64,000 nucleotides of DNA from Lachnospiraceae bacterium (GCA_024684215.1 JAIKXH010000124.1:1-64000); one strand, 5' to 3'; positions 20,986 through 31,690 are shown, counted from the stretch's first letter. The notes: generated by a model not told the origin, from the sequence alone. Numbers and translations: made by a program.

Positions 20986-22033
20986 TATCGAAGAAGTTCT
21001 TAAAAAAGCAAAGGAAGCAGGAGCTAGTGATGTACATATCACTGTAGGTATTCCGCCCAAAATGCGTGTAAACGGAAATCTTATCACAATGGATGAATAT
21101 CAGAAGATGCTTCCCGCTGATACTCTTGATGTCGTACTCAATATTACCAGTGAGTCTCAGAGAGCTAAGTTCGAAGAGCGTGGTGAGTTCGATATGTCTT
21201 TCTCTATTCCTAATGTCGGACGTTACAGAGTAAACCTTTATCACCAGAGAGGCTCCGCAAGCTTGGCGTTCCGTTTGGTAGGAACAGTGGTTCCCACCGC
21301 AGAGAGCCTTGGAGTTCCCCCTTCAGTAATGGAACTTTATCAGAGGAAGAGAGGACTCGTACTTGTTACGGGACCCACCGGAAGCGGTAAGTCAACCACT
21401 CTTGCGGCTATAATCGATAAGATCAACAATTTCCGTGATGCACATGTAATCACTCTTGAGGATCCTATTGAGTACCTGCATCAGCACAAGATGTCAATGG
21501 TTAACCAAAGAGAGATAGGACTTGACTCAAATAATTATGCAAATGCACTTAGAGCCGCACTTCGTGAAGACCCTGATGTTATCCTTGTAGGAGAGATGAG
21601 AGACTTCGAGACTATAAGTGTTGCCATCACTGCTGCAGAGACCGGACACCTGGTGCTCTCAACACTTCATACAATCGGAGCCGCAAGTACCGTAGACCGT
21701 GTAATCGATGTATTCCCTCCTCATCAGCAGCAGCAGATTAGAGTTCAGCTTGCTAATGTACTTGAGGCAGTTGTATCACAGCAGCTTATTCCTACAGCAG
21801 ACGGAAAAGGCCGTGTAGCTGCATTTGAGGTTATGCATGCAAACCATGCTGTCAGAAACCTTATCCGTGAAGGTAAGTCACATCAGCTTGCATCCGTTAT
21901 GCAGACAAACCGTAAACTTGGTATGATTACTATGGATGAGGCAATACAGCAGCTTTACTATGATGGAAAGATCGACAGGGAGCAGGCAATCAACTTCTCC
22001 CAGGATCCAGATGCTATGGAGATGAAGCTTTAA
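20978..22033 (+). CDS. pilT: Type IV pilus twitching motility ATPase PilT
   Basis: GASDVHITVGIPPKMRVNG; GPTGSGKSTTLAAIID; LREDPDVILVGEMRDFETI; TGHLVLSTLHT. Confidence 0.92.
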   Translation: MLDIEEVLKKAKEAGASDVHITVGIPPKMRVNGNLITMDEYQKMLPADTLDVVLNITSESQRAKFEERGEFDMSFSIPNVGRYRVNLYHQRGSASLAFRLVGTVVPTAESLGVPPSVMELYQRKRGLVLVTGPTGSGKSTTLAAIIDKINNFRDAHVITLEDPIEYLHQHKMSMVNQREIGLDSNNYANALRAALREDPDVILVGEMRDFETISVAITAAETGHLVLSTLHTIGAASTVDRVIDVFPPHQQQQIRVQLANVLEAVVSQQLIPTADGKGRVAAFEVMHANHAVRNLIREGKSHQLASVMQTNRKLGMITMDEAIQQLYYDGKIDREQAINFSQDPDAMEMKL

Positions 22034-22040
22034 TAATTTT

Positions 22041-22114
22041 GGCATTACATCTTTTGCCAAATCAGGGTATTAAATCTTTTGCCAATCAAGGCATTACATT
22101 TTTTGCCAATACGA
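22041..22114. repeat. Three imperfect ~25-nt repeats spanning the 3' end of comM
   Basis: Units at 22041, 22065 and 22090; the third encodes the WQKM-stop tail of the comM-like gene. Confidence 0.85.
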
Positions 22115-23632
22115 GGGATTTGGTCTAAAGGATGCGGCTTCATAGAGATGCTTAATCTGTATTTCTTCCGATTCATCGAGATCGGCAAGTGTGCGTGAAA
22201 TCCTAAGCATTCTGTGGTATGAGCGCAGACTGAGTGAAAGCTTCTCGTAAAGGGTCTCGGCCAAGGCTTTTTCCTTTTCTCCGAGATGGCAGTATTTTTC
22301 TATATCGGAACCTTTTAGTTCGCTGTTAAAGCGGTACGCAGTATTTGCGTATCGCTTTTTTTGCATATTTCTGGCAGATATAACCTTTTGTCTCATTTCA
22401 AGGCTGCTCATGGTATTGTTTCCGGCTTTCATATCCGAGAGCTTGATTGGTGTCATTTCCACGCACAAATCAATACGATCCAAAACCGGTCCCGAAATTT
22501 TTCCCAGATATCTTTTAATCTCGGGTTCCGTACAGTTGCATTTATTCCTGTCGGGATAATATCCGCAAGGGCAGGGATTCATAGCACATACCAGTAAGAA
22601 ATCGGCAGGAAATTCGACTTGATAATTCACCCTAGATATATGTACCTTTTTATCCTCTATCGGTTGCCTCAATGCATCCAATGTATGTCTGTCGAACTCG
22701 GTGAGTTCATCCAGAAACAGAACCGATCGGTGTGCCAGCGTGACGGCTCCGGGCTTTGGCGTAGCCCCACCTCCCAACAGGCCGTGAACGGTTATGGAAT
22801 GGTGAGGCGCTTCAAAGCCCCTGCTTTTTATAAGGGCTTTTTTATCGGACAGCTTTCCTGCAACCGACATTATAGTTGTCATTTCGATTTTCTCTTTTTC
22901 CGAAAGAGGGGGTAATATTCCCGGTATGCACTTTGCTATTAGGGATTTACCCACCCCCGGAGGGCCGCTCATAAGCATGCTGTGAAAGCCGGCGGCCGAA
23001 ATGATCGAAGCTCTTTTTGCAGTCTCTTGGCCGCTTACCTGTATAAAATCGTACTCCGGAGAAAGAAGGTCGTCTGATTCCGAATCATCCGTATATTCAG
23101 GTGAATCTAAAGGAGCTGAATTGGGATCCTTTAAATAGTTGTAGACAGATGAGATATCTGTCGCACAAAGGATATTTATTCCTCTTATCAGTGTCGCTTC
23201 GCCGGCATTTCCGGCAGGAACTATAATATTTTTTACACCTAAGCTCGAAGCTTTTGCCACAACGGGTAATACACCCTTTACAGGCTTTACTTCTCCGTTA
23301 AGTCCAAGTTCACCTATCATCCAGGTGTCTCTTATTATTTCGGTTTTAAGCTGCCCGGAAGATATCAGTATTCCAACTGCAATCGGCAGATCGAGACCGG
23401 TTCCGTCTTTCCTGAGGTCGGCAGGATACAGATTTACCGTTATTTTCGAAAGAGGAGCTCCCAGACCTGAATTCTTAAGGGCTGTAAATACTCTGTCTTT
23501 TGCCTCCTTTATTTCGGCTCCCGGAGATCCCACAACAGAAAATGATGGCAAGCCCGGAGATACATCCACTTCTACGTTTATAGGTATGGGGTCCACACCT
23601 AATACAGAACATGATGTTATATTACAATACAT
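22094..23632 (-). CDS. comM: YifB/ComM family Mg-chelatase-like AAA ATPase
   Basis: GLPSFSVVGSPGAEIKEAKDRV; GPPGVGKSLIAKCIPGILPPL; AMNPCPCGYYPD. Confidence 0.9.
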   Translation of the reverse strand: MYCNITSCSVLGVDPIPINVEVDVSPGLPSFSVVGSPGAEIKEAKDRVFTALKNSGLGAPLSKITVNLYPADLRKDGTGLDLPIAVGILISSGQLKTEIIRDTWMIGELGLNGEVKPVKGVLPVVAKASSLGVKNIIVPAGNAGEATLIRGINILCATDISSVYNYLKDPNSAPLDSPEYTDDSESDDLLSPEYDFIQVSGQETAKRASIISAAGFHSMLMSGPPGVGKSLIAKCIPGILPPLSEKEKIEMTTIMSVAGKLSDKKALIKSRGFEAPHHSITVHGLLGGGATPKPGAVTLAHRSVLFLDELTEFDRHTLDALRQPIEDKKVHISRVNYQVEFPADFLLVCAMNPCPCGYYPDRNKCNCTEPEIKRYLGKISGPVLDRIDLCVEMTPIKLSDMKAGNNTMSSLEMRQKVISARNMQKKRYANTAYRFNSELKGSDIEKYCHLGEKEKALAETLYEKLSLSLRSYHRMLRISRTLADLDESEEIQIKHLYEAASFRPNPSYWQKM

Positions 23633-23655
23633 TTTTCCCCCCGTATTTTATATAT

Positions 23656-24804
23656 TTATTTAAAGACTCTGACATAGGATCCCTGTCCTATCTGTGATAT
23701 ATGACCGTCTATGAGAAGCTGCATTAAGAGCATTGACAAGGTTGCATAGTCAAATTCCGGAAGCTTTAAAGAAAGCTCGTCGGCGGTAATTGGAGACAGT
23801 GACAGGCTTTCAAGAACCTTCTTTTCCTCACCGGAAATATCAAGATTTTCCTCATTTCCGCTAAATCCTCTGTGCTTTTTTTTGGTATCTTCGGATAATT
23901 GCAGCGGTTTAAAATGACCTGTTTTGGGATGGTATTCTCCTTCCTTTTTTGCTTCAAATAACTCCGAAAGCTCACAAAGGAAAATCTCCGGAGAGAGAAA
24001 TACATTTGCGCCCTGACCTATTAGGGCGTTACAACCGTCACTAAGTCTATCGGTGATGCGCCCTGGGACAGCAAATACCTCGCGCCCTTGCTCTAAAGCC
24101 ATATCGACAGTAATGAGAGTACCGCTTTTTTGCCGGGCTTCTATAACTATTACAGCATCGCACAGACCACTGACTATGCGGTTTCTTGGCGGAAAATTGA
24201 TAGGCAGGGCCTTGGTGCCGGGTTTGTAGGTGGATATGATGCACCCGTCCTTTTTAAGCTTTTCGTATGTGTCAAGGTTAGATGCAGGGTAGCATATGTC
24301 TACGCCGCTCCCCAAAACAGCGGCAGAGTAACCGCCCGAGTCCAAAGCGGCTCTCTGGGCTATGCCGTCTATTCCTCGTGCTAATCCGCTGATTACCTGA
24401 ACTCCGCTTTTGGCAAGGTATGTTCCTATGGTTTTTGCTATATAGGCTCCGTAATCCGAGCAATCTCTTGCGCCGATCACAGCTACGGACGGTAGCTTTT
24501 TGTCCGGCAATTTTCCGTAATACCAAAAGCCCAGAGGCGGATCGGAGATTTTTTTCAGAATAAGGGGATATTCTTCGTCGTAAATCGATACGAATGAGTA
24601 ATGGTTATCTTTATCCTCATAATCTGCCTTCATGAGATTTTTAAACATGCTCGGCTTAAGCAAAGAAGCAAGCGTTTTTTCATCGGCTGAAAACAGGTTT
24701 TCGGCACTTCCGAAATGATTTATTATATCTATTCCCAATCTGCCGTTAAAGGATGGCACAGAACACAATTTTTTTATAAAGTACAATTCATTTTCTTTTA
24801 TCAT
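23656..24804 (-). CDS. dprA: DNA-processing protein DprA
   Basis: VAVIGARDCSDYG; VISGLARGIDGIAQRAAL; FPPRNRIVSGL. Start at MIKENEL preferred over the 7-residue extension. Confidence 0.9.
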   Translation of the reverse strand: MIKENELYFIKKLCSVPSFNGRLGIDIINHFGSAENLFSADEKTLASLLKPSMFKNLMKADYEDKDNHYSFVSIYDEEYPLILKKISDPPLGFWYYGKLPDKKLPSVAVIGARDCSDYGAYIAKTIGTYLAKSGVQVISGLARGIDGIAQRAALDSGGYSAAVLGSGVDICYPASNLDTYEKLKKDGCIISTYKPGTKALPINFPPRNRIVSGLCDAVIVIEARQKSGTLITVDMALEQGREVFAVPGRITDRLSDGCNALIGQGANVFLSPEIFLCELSELFEAKKEGEYHPKTGHFKPLQLSEDTKKKHRGFSGNEENLDISGEEKKVLESLSLSPITADELSLKLPEFDYATLSMLLMQLLIDGHISQIGQGSYVRVFK

Positions 24805-25063
24805 TTTTCCCCCGATCACGCCCAAAGGCTAGGGCAAATAATAGCGGTTTAAGCAGCCCGGAGTCAATATGTAAAAGCCGACAAGATATTGCATGGCGAT
24901 TTGGATTAAGTGCATAAATATTTTGATGAAAAAAGCCTCTATGACGCGTGGTAAAGGTATTTTTAGCGACTGCATCCCCTCTTGTCTTAACGGACATTTT
25001 GTTATATACTAGATGTTGTATTTTTTCAAATAAAAATAATATTACACAGAGGTGAATAAAAGT

Positions 25064-25567
25064 ATGGCACTTTTAGAGCAGTGGCGCGAAGTAGCGTATA
25101 ACGAAAATATCGATCAGAAGAAGCTTCAGGCTCTTTGGGCAAAGTATTTCCAGGATGAAAAGGAAATCTATTCTCAGCTTCTTAAAAATCCGGATGATGT
25201 AGTTTCGGGAAGCGTTAAAGAACTTGCCGAGAAATATAATGTAACAATTATGACCATGACCGGTTTCCTTGACGGCATCAACGACAGCTTAAAGGAAAAG
25301 AATCCTATTGAAGAGATGGACGAGGACACGGTGGTTTCTCTCGGTTTTGATAAAGAGCTCCTTTACAAGAATATGGTAGGAGCTGAAGCCGATTGGCTTT
25401 ACAATCTTCCCGAGTGGGACGACATATTCGACGAGAATACCCGCAAAGCCCTTTACAAAGAGCAGAAATCATCCACCACAATCGTTAAGGAAGCAAAGAT
25501 TTATCCCAATGATCCTTGCCCTTGCGGAAGCGGTAAAAAGTACAAGAAGTGCTGCGGAAGAAAGTAA
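25064..25567 (+). CDS. SEC-C metal-binding domain protein
   Basis: C-terminal [27 protein letters not shown] before ATG 25064. Confidence 0.85.
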   Translation: MALLEQWREVAYNENIDQKKLQALWAKYFQDEKEIYSQLLKNPDDVVSGSVKELAEKYNVTIMTMTGFLDGINDSLKEKNPIEEMDEDTVVSLGFDKELLYKNMVGAEADWLYNLPEWDDIFDENTRKALYKEQKSSTTIVKEAKIYPNDPCPCGSGKKYKKCCGRK

Positions 25568-25574
25568 TTGTTAA

Positions 25575-25612
25575 AGGGCTAACCCGATGAGGGAGAGCCC
25601 TAATTCTTTTAA
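25575..25612 (+). terminator. Terminator-like hairpin
   Basis: AGGGCT ... AGCCCT followed by aattctttt. Confidence 0.55.
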
Positions 25613-25639
25613 GAAGGTTTTTAGGGAGGTTTATTCTAA

Positions 25640-26164
25640 ATGAAAAAGCTTGAGGAGTATATCAGAACAATTCCGGATTTTCCCGAGAAGGGCATAATGT
25701 TCAGAGACGTTACCAGCGTACTTGAAGATGCCGAAGGATTTAAGCTTGCAATCGATACAATGACCGATCTTGTCAAGGATTTACAGATTGATGCCATAGT
25801 CGGAGCAGAGTCCAGAGGATTCATTTTCGGCGCACCCATTGCGTACAATATGAACAAGCCTTTCTGCCTTATACGCAAAAAGGGAAAGCTTCCTTGCGAG
25901 ACTATAGAAGAGACTTATGATCTTGAATACGGAACCGCAACCATTGAGATTCACAAGGACTCAATCAAACCGGGACAGAAGGTACTTTTGGTAGATGACC
26001 TTATTGCTACGGGCGGAACCACAGAAGCTATGATAAAGCTTGTAGAAAAGCTCGGCGGCGAGGTTGTTGGTGTTGTTGTACTTATCGAACTTGCCGGTTT
26101 AAAGGGCAGGGAGAAAATTGCCGGCTATCGTCTTGATGCGGCTGTTACTTACGAAGGAAAATAA
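25640..26164 (+). CDS. apt: Adenine phosphoribosyltransferase
   Basis: IRTIPDFPEKGIMFRDVT; VLLVDDLIATGGT. Confidence 0.95.
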   Translation: MKKLEEYIRTIPDFPEKGIMFRDVTSVLEDAEGFKLAIDTMTDLVKDLQIDAIVGAESRGFIFGAPIAYNMNKPFCLIRKKGKLPCETIEETYDLEYGTATIEIHKDSIKPGQKVLLVDDLIATGGTTEAMIKLVEKLGGEVVGVVVLIELAGLKGREKIAGYRLDAAVTYEGK

Positions 26165-26182
26165 TTATCAGAGGTTAATTGT

Positions 26183-28492
26183 ATGGCGGAAGAAAAAGTG
26201 GTATCCAGCGCGGCTATTGATACCAGCCATATAACTAAATATGAGGATTTTGTTTCACCGGATGAGCTGTACGGACAGCTTATTAGTGCTGTGGGAAAAT
26301 ATCACCCCAGCGATGACCTTACCATGATTGAAAAGGCCTATAAAGTGGCATCAAATGCCCATAACGGCCAGGTAAGAAAGTCCGGAGAGCCATACATCAT
26401 CCATCCGCTCAATGTAGCCATTATATTGGCTGAGCTTGAGATGGATAAGGAAACCATTGCGGCGGGTCTTTTGCATGATGTTGTAGAGGATACCGTTATG
26501 ACCGAGGAAGACCTTGAAAGAGAGTTTGGTTCCGATGTCGCTATACTGGTCGACGGTGTAACAAAGCTTGAAAAGCTTCCTCTTTCAACTTCCATAGACC
26601 AATCCGATGCAAAGCTTGAAATGCAGGCTGAGAACCTGCGTAAGATGTTCCTTGCCATGGCAAAGGATATCAGAGTTATCATGATCAAGCTTGCGGACAG
26701 GCTTCACAATATGCGTACGCTTCAGTACCAAAAGCCCGAAAGCCAGATCAGAATAGCCAGAGAGACTCAGGAGATTTATTGTCCCATTGCACAGAGGCTT
26801 GGTATCAGTAAGTTGAAGGTTGAGCTTGATGACCTTTCACTTATGTATCTCGATCCTGAGGCCTTTAATGAGCTTTCAACAAAGATTGAGATGGGACGTA
26901 CCGAGAGGGAAGAATATATCGCCAGCATCGTGGCTGAGGTCAGCGAGCATATAAAAAATGCAGGAATAGAGGCTAAGGTTGACGGTAGAGTTAAGCACTT
27001 TTTCTCCATCTATAAAAAGATGAAGAATCAAAACAAGACTCTTGACCAGATTTATGACCTTTTTGCAGTCAGAATCATTGTTGATACCGTCAAGGACTGC
27101 TATGCCGCGCTTGGTGTTATCCATGAAATGTATAAGCCCATCCCGGGCAGATTTAAAGACTATATCGCTATGCCCAAGCCGAATATGTATCAGTCGCTTC
27201 ATACGACTCTTATCGGCTCAAGCGGACAGCCTTTTGAAATACAGATTCGTACCTTTGAGATGCATAAGGCCGCTGAATACGGTATCGCAGCTCACTGGAA
27301 ATATAAAGAGACATCTGCCGGAACAGGTGGTGTACACGGTGAGGAAGAAAAGCTTTCATGGCTTCGCCAGATCCTTGAATGGCAGAGGGATATGTCTGAC
27401 AACAGGGAATTCCTTAATCTTTTAAAGAATGATCTTGATTTGTTTGCAGACAATGTCTACTGCTTTACCCCGAGTGGTGAGGTTAAAAACCTTCCTGCAG
27501 GGTCTTGTCCTATCGATTTTGCATACAGCATTCACTCCGCTGTAGGAAACAGAATGGTTGGAGCAAGGGTTAACGGAAAGCTTGTACCTATAGATTACAG
27601 GATTAAAAACGGTGATCGTATCGAGATAATCACCTCTCAAAATACAAAAGGCCCAAGCCGTGACTGGCTTAGCCTTGTAAAAAGTACTCAGGCGAAGACA
27701 AAGATTAACCAATGGTTCAGAAATGAATCAAAGGATGTCAATGTCGCAAAGGGCAAGGAGTACCTACTTAACTATTGTAAATCGAAGGGTATCGATCTTT
27801 ACGCTATTTTGACTCCGGATTACCAGGCGGAGCTCGTTAAAAAATACGGTCTCCATGATTGGGAGGGCGTACTTGCCGCCGTAGGACACGGAGCATTAAA
27901 GGACGGTCAGGTAGTTAACAAGATCAAGGAATTGTATGATGCAGATCATCAGCAGGTACTCACTAAAGAAGAAGTCATGGAGGCTATTGCCGAAAATGCG
28001 GCTGCTGCAGCAAACAAGCCTAAGATAAAGAGTAAGAGCGGAATTGTGGTTAAGGGTATAACCGATTTATCGGTTAGATTCTCAAAATGTTGTTCACCTG
28101 TGCCGGGAGACGAAATTGTTGGATTTGTAACAAGGGGCAGAGGTATTTCAATCCATAGGACCGACTGTATTAACATTATCAGTCTTCCGGAATTCGACAG
28201 AGTACGTCTTATCGATGCAGAGTGGGAGGATGACGGAAAACAAGCAAACGGAAAATATGTTGCGGAAATCAAGATTTTTGCTAATGACAGAAACGGACTT
28301 TTGGCTGATGTATCCAGAGCTCTTACGGAAAAGAATATCAATATATTGTCAATGAATACCAAGACAAACAGGCAGGGTATTGCTACCATGAAGATGTCGT
28401 TTGAGACCAGTGGCAAGGAAGAACTCAAGAATGTTGTCGAAAAGATCAGAAGCATCGACGGAATCATAGATATCGAAAGAGCTATAGGATAA
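26183..28492 (+). CDS. Bifunctional (p)ppGpp synthetase/hydrolase (RSH)
   Basis: HDVVEDT HD motif; YDLFAVRIIV and YQSLHTTLIGSSGQPFEIQIRT synthetase; TGS and ACT domains. Confidence 0.95.
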   Translation: MAEEKVVSSAAIDTSHITKYEDFVSPDELYGQLISAVGKYHPSDDLTMIEKAYKVASNAHNGQVRKSGEPYIIHPLNVAIILAELEMDKETIAAGLLHDVVEDTVMTEEDLEREFGSDVAILVDGVTKLEKLPLSTSIDQSDAKLEMQAENLRKMFLAMAKDIRVIMIKLADRLHNMRTLQYQKPESQIRIARETQEIYCPIAQRLGISKLKVELDDLSLMYLDPEAFNELSTKIEMGRTEREEYIASIVAEVSEHIKNAGIEAKVDGRVKHFFSIYKKMKNQNKTLDQIYDLFAVRIIVDTVKDCYAALGVIHEMYKPIPGRFKDYIAMPKPNMYQSLHTTLIGSSGQPFEIQIRTFEMHKAAEYGIAAHWKYKETSAGTGGVHGEEEKLSWLRQILEWQRDMSDNREFLNLLKNDLDLFADNVYCFTPSGEVKNLPAGSCPIDFAYSIHSAVGNRMVGARVNGKLVPIDYRIKNGDRIEIITSQNTKGPSRDWLSLVKSTQAKTKINQWFRNESKDVNVAKGKEYLLNYCKSKGIDLYAILTPDYQAELVKKYGLHDWEGVLAAVGHGALKDGQVVNKIKELYDADHQQVLTKEEVMEAIAENAAAAANKPKIKSKSGIVVKGITDLSVRFSKCCSPVPGDEIVGFVTRGRGISIHRTDCINIISLPEFDRVRLIDAEWEDDGKQANGKYVAEIKIFANDRNGLLADVSRALTEKNINILSMNTKTNRQGIATMKMSFETSGKEELKNVVEKIRSIDGIIDIERAIG

Positions 28493-28576
28493 GGATAGGA
28501 TAAACAGTAATAACCGGAAATCCGGGGCTTTTACAGTTATATTTTATCGTTCCTAAAGATTCAGAATGGGGAAAAG

Positions 28577-29209
28577 ATGGCGGATATTAAGATTGGTCGT
28601 ATGGTTATAGGCGTAGCAGCCACCAATTGTTATTTTGTATATCGTGAGGGCAACAAGAACTGCGTTGTTATCGATGCACCCGACAAGGGAAAAGAGATTG
28701 CTGCAGCTCTTGCCAAACACGGATTTAGTGTAGAGGCACTTCTTCTTACTCATGGTCATTTCGATCATATCTGGGGAGCCAGCGAGCTCAGACAGGCTAC
28801 AAGCGCAAAGATTTATGCCCTTGATGCGGAACAGCCGCTTCTTGAAGACTCGAGATTAAATGTATCGGCGCAGTCGGGCAGACCCGCTACCGTAAAAGTG
28901 AATAAATACTTATCTGACGGAGAGGAGTTTACTTTAGCTGATATTACGTTTAAGGTAATAGCTACTCCCGGACATACTGCCGGAAGCTGCTGCTTTTACA
29001 TAGAGGAAGCAGGCATATTGATCGCGGGAGATACACTCTTTTTAGAGTCTGTGGGAAGAACGGATTTGCCCACCGGAAGCGGCGCTACTCTTGAAAGAAG
29101 CGTTAAGGAAAAGCTTTTTGTACTGCCCGATGAAACTGTATGCTACCCGGGACATGGCGATGAGACAACTATAGGTCACGAGAAAAAGTATAATCCTTTT
29201 CTTGTATGA
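28577..29209 (+). CDS. MBL-fold metallo-hydrolase (glyoxalase II-like)
   Basis: LLTHGHFDHIWG; TPGHTAGSCCFY; YPGHGDETTIGHEKKYNPFL. Confidence 0.9.
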   Translation: MADIKIGRMVIGVAATNCYFVYREGNKNCVVIDAPDKGKEIAAALAKHGFSVEALLLTHGHFDHIWGASELRQATSAKIYALDAEQPLLEDSRLNVSAQSGRPATVKVNKYLSDGEEFTLADITFKVIATPGHTAGSCCFYIEEAGILIAGDTLFLESVGRTDLPTGSGATLERSVKEKLFVLPDETVCYPGHGDETTIGHEKKYNPFLV

Positions 29210-30699
29210 CTGTATTTAAAGGCGAATTAATGGCAACAAGTTATTTAAAAATCAATCACGAAAAATACGGATATGATGTTCTTGCATTGTTTCAATCATT
29301 TTATCCGGAAGATAATTGGCAGCTGGTTTTTCCGGGATGCCGAGAACAGATTACAGAAAAAGCCGAGGAGATCGGCTTTTTTGCTGAGCTTAATTTTGAA
29401 GAGGGCGACAATGCCCCTGTCGATATAGTTTTTTTGGACGGTAATAAATACAGATATCCAGGCAATATCGGCAGCGACAGAAAAGAAGGCTTTGGAAATT
29501 TCCTCTACGATTTATTGTCTGAACGGACAAATGTAAAGCTTCCCTGGGGAACACTCAACGGAGTTAGACCCACCAAAATTGCATATAAAGGATTAGAAGA
29601 AGGCAAGTCTCACGAAGAGATAATGGATATTTATCTCAATGACAGAAGGGCATCCAAAGAAAAAGCCCGTCTTGCCATAGAGATTGCCGAAAGGGAGCGT
29701 AGGATATTAAAGCCTTTAAATCTCACAGACGGTTACAGTCTGTACGTAGGTATACCCTTTTGCCCCACTACATGCCTATATTGTTCCTTTACTTCATACC
29801 CGTATTCGGTATATAAAAAGGAAGTTGACAATTATCTCGATGCCATGATAAAGGAACTTAAGTTTGTAGCGGAGACTATGGGCAAAAATCCCGATACCGT
29901 CTACATCGGTGGCGGTACGCCCACCACTCTTGATGAGGAAAGGCTTGAGAGACTGTTATCCGCTTTGGATGATATGTTTAATATGGACAGAGTCTTTGAG
30001 TTTACAGTGGAGGCGGGAAGAGCTGATTCCATTACGGAAGAAAAACTTGCAGTCCTTAAAAAACATAAGGTTTCAAGAATTTCTATCAATCCCCAAACCT
30101 TTAACCAGGAGACTTTGGACTTTATAGGAAGAAGAGCTTCCGTAGAGCAGTTTGAACATGTTTGGCCTATCGCGAGAAAACTTGGATTTGACAACATAAA
30201 TATGGATATTATCCTTGGACTTCCGGGGGAAAATGAACCTGAGGTAAGAAAGACCATGGAGATGGTTAAGCTCTATAGGCCTGATTCTCTCACAGTCCAT
30301 TCGCTTGCCATAAAAAGAGCATCAAAGCTCTCGCAGTGGATTGTTAAAAACGGTAAGAGTACGATAAATAATTCTGACGACTTGATGAAAATTGCCTCAG
30401 AGGGAGCCAGGCAGCTTAATTTAGTGCCTTATTATCTTTACCGTCAAAAGAATATGAGCGGAAATCTTGAAAATGTCGGATTTTCCTCAGAAGGAAAAGA
30501 AGGAATATACAATATTTTGATAATGGAAGAACTTCAAAATATAGTCGCAATCGGTGCCGGAACGGTTACAAAAAGAGTGTTCTACGAAAACGGAGAAGTA
30601 AGGAAACTTACTAGGTGCGAGAATGTTAAAGAGGTTCCGATGTACTGCGAAAAAATAGATGAAATGATAGACAGAAAGAGGAAACTCTTTTTTGACTAA
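29206..30699 (+). CDS. hemZ: Coproporphyrinogen dehydrogenase HemZ
   Basis: YVGIPFCPTTCLYCSFTSYP; YIGGGTPTTL; C-terminal region typical of HemZ. Start may be ATG 29230. Confidence 0.88.
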   Translation: MTVFKGELMATSYLKINHEKYGYDVLALFQSFYPEDNWQLVFPGCREQITEKAEEIGFFAELNFEEGDNAPVDIVFLDGNKYRYPGNIGSDRKEGFGNFLYDLLSERTNVKLPWGTLNGVRPTKIAYKGLEEGKSHEEIMDIYLNDRRASKEKARLAIEIAERERRILKPLNLTDGYSLYVGIPFCPTTCLYCSFTSYPYSVYKKEVDNYLDAMIKELKFVAETMGKNPDTVYIGGGTPTTLDEERLERLLSALDDMFNMDRVFEFTVEAGRADSITEEKLAVLKKHKVSRISINPQTFNQETLDFIGRRASVEQFEHVWPIARKLGFDNINMDIILGLPGENEPEVRKTMEMVKLYRPDSLTVHSLAIKRASKLSQWIVKNGKSTINNSDDLMKIASEGARQLNLVPYYLYRQKNMSGNLENVGFSSEGKEGIYNILIMEELQNIVAIGAGTVTKRVFYENGEVRKLTRCENVKEVPMYCEKIDEMIDRKRKLFFD

Positions 30700-30772
30700 A
30701 ACTTGTAGAAAATGAAATATAATGGTATTATAAAGTGTAGGGTTTTTCCGATATATTGTAAGGAGGATACAA

Positions 30773-31246
30773 ATGGGAAAGACATTGGTAGCTTTTTTCA
30801 GTGCTAGCGGAGTGACGGCAAGAGTTGCGGAAAGGCTGGCCAAGGTGGCGCAGGCAGATTTGTTTGAAATTAGTCCGAAGGAGTTATATACTGAGGCGGA
30901 TTTAAATTGGAACAATAAAGATTCCAGAAGTACCGTTGAAATGAAAAATCCGGATTGCAGGCCTGAAATATGGTCTGAGGTTTCGGATATGTCAATTTAT
31001 GATACGGTCTACGTTGGATTTCCCATTTGGTGGTACAGAGAGCCTTCAATTATTGATACTTTTATAGAAAGCTATGATTTTTCCGGAAAAAAGATCATTC
31101 CTTTTGCAACTTCGGGCGGAAGCGGACTGGGAGATGCTCCCGATAATATATCAAAGCTTGCTCCGGGAGCAACTGTTTTGCCCGGAAAGAGAATGTTTCC
31201 CGATGAATCGGAAAAAGATATGAAAAAGTGGATTGAAGAGATGTGA
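30773..31246 (+). CDS. Flavodoxin
   Basis: KTLVAFFSASGVTARVAERLA; VYVGFPIWWYREPSIIDTFIE; FATSGGSGLG. Confidence 0.88.
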   Translation: MGKTLVAFFSASGVTARVAERLAKVAQADLFEISPKELYTEADLNWNNKDSRSTVEMKNPDCRPEIWSEVSDMSIYDTVYVGFPIWWYREPSIIDTFIESYDFSGKKIIPFATSGGSGLGDAPDNISKLAPGATVLPGKRMFPDESEKDMKKWIEEM

Positions 31247-31315
31247 TTTATTATTCAGAGCCTTACTTTTTTATAAATTGCTTTAAATTAATAATAAATG
31301 GAGAACTAAAGAAAG

Positions 31316-31690
31316 ATGCAGGATAAAAGAACTTATCCAAGAATTGACGTATTAATACCGGCACTTATTACAGAAGGAAGAAAGCACAGGGAGATTCCCT
31401 GTACAATAAAAAACATCAGTGAAACCGGCATTTGTTTTGAAATGCCGATGGAAGAGAAATATCTTGAAAGCGTACAAAAGGGGGATGCCGTACATTTTCA
31501 GTTTATTGATACATATCAGTATGGCAGAAATATCCAGACCGATGTGCTTTCAAATGATTGCACTATAAGGCATATCAGAGTTAACGGTAATTGTATCACT
31601 GTAGGAGGATATGTCACTGAGGAAGATTACAGAAAATATGCTGTTAGAAGAGAAATAATGTCACTCGGATATTATAAGGCGATGGCATAG
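31316..31690 (+). CDS. PilZ domain protein (putative c-di-GMP receptor)
   Basis: Short protein with KRTYPRIDVLIPALI and KNISETGICFEM, PilZ-like. Confidence 0.7.
   Translation: MQDKRTYPRIDVLIPALITEGRKHREIPCTIKNISETGICFEMPMEEKYLESVQKGDAVHFQFIDTYQYGRNIQTDVLSNDCTIRHIRVNGNCITVGGYVTEEDYRKYAVRREIMSLGYYKAMA

Noticed and set aside
24788-24997. - strand 69-aa ORF upstream of dprA
   Set aside because: Overlaps the dprA start region, no SD, no recognisable domain.
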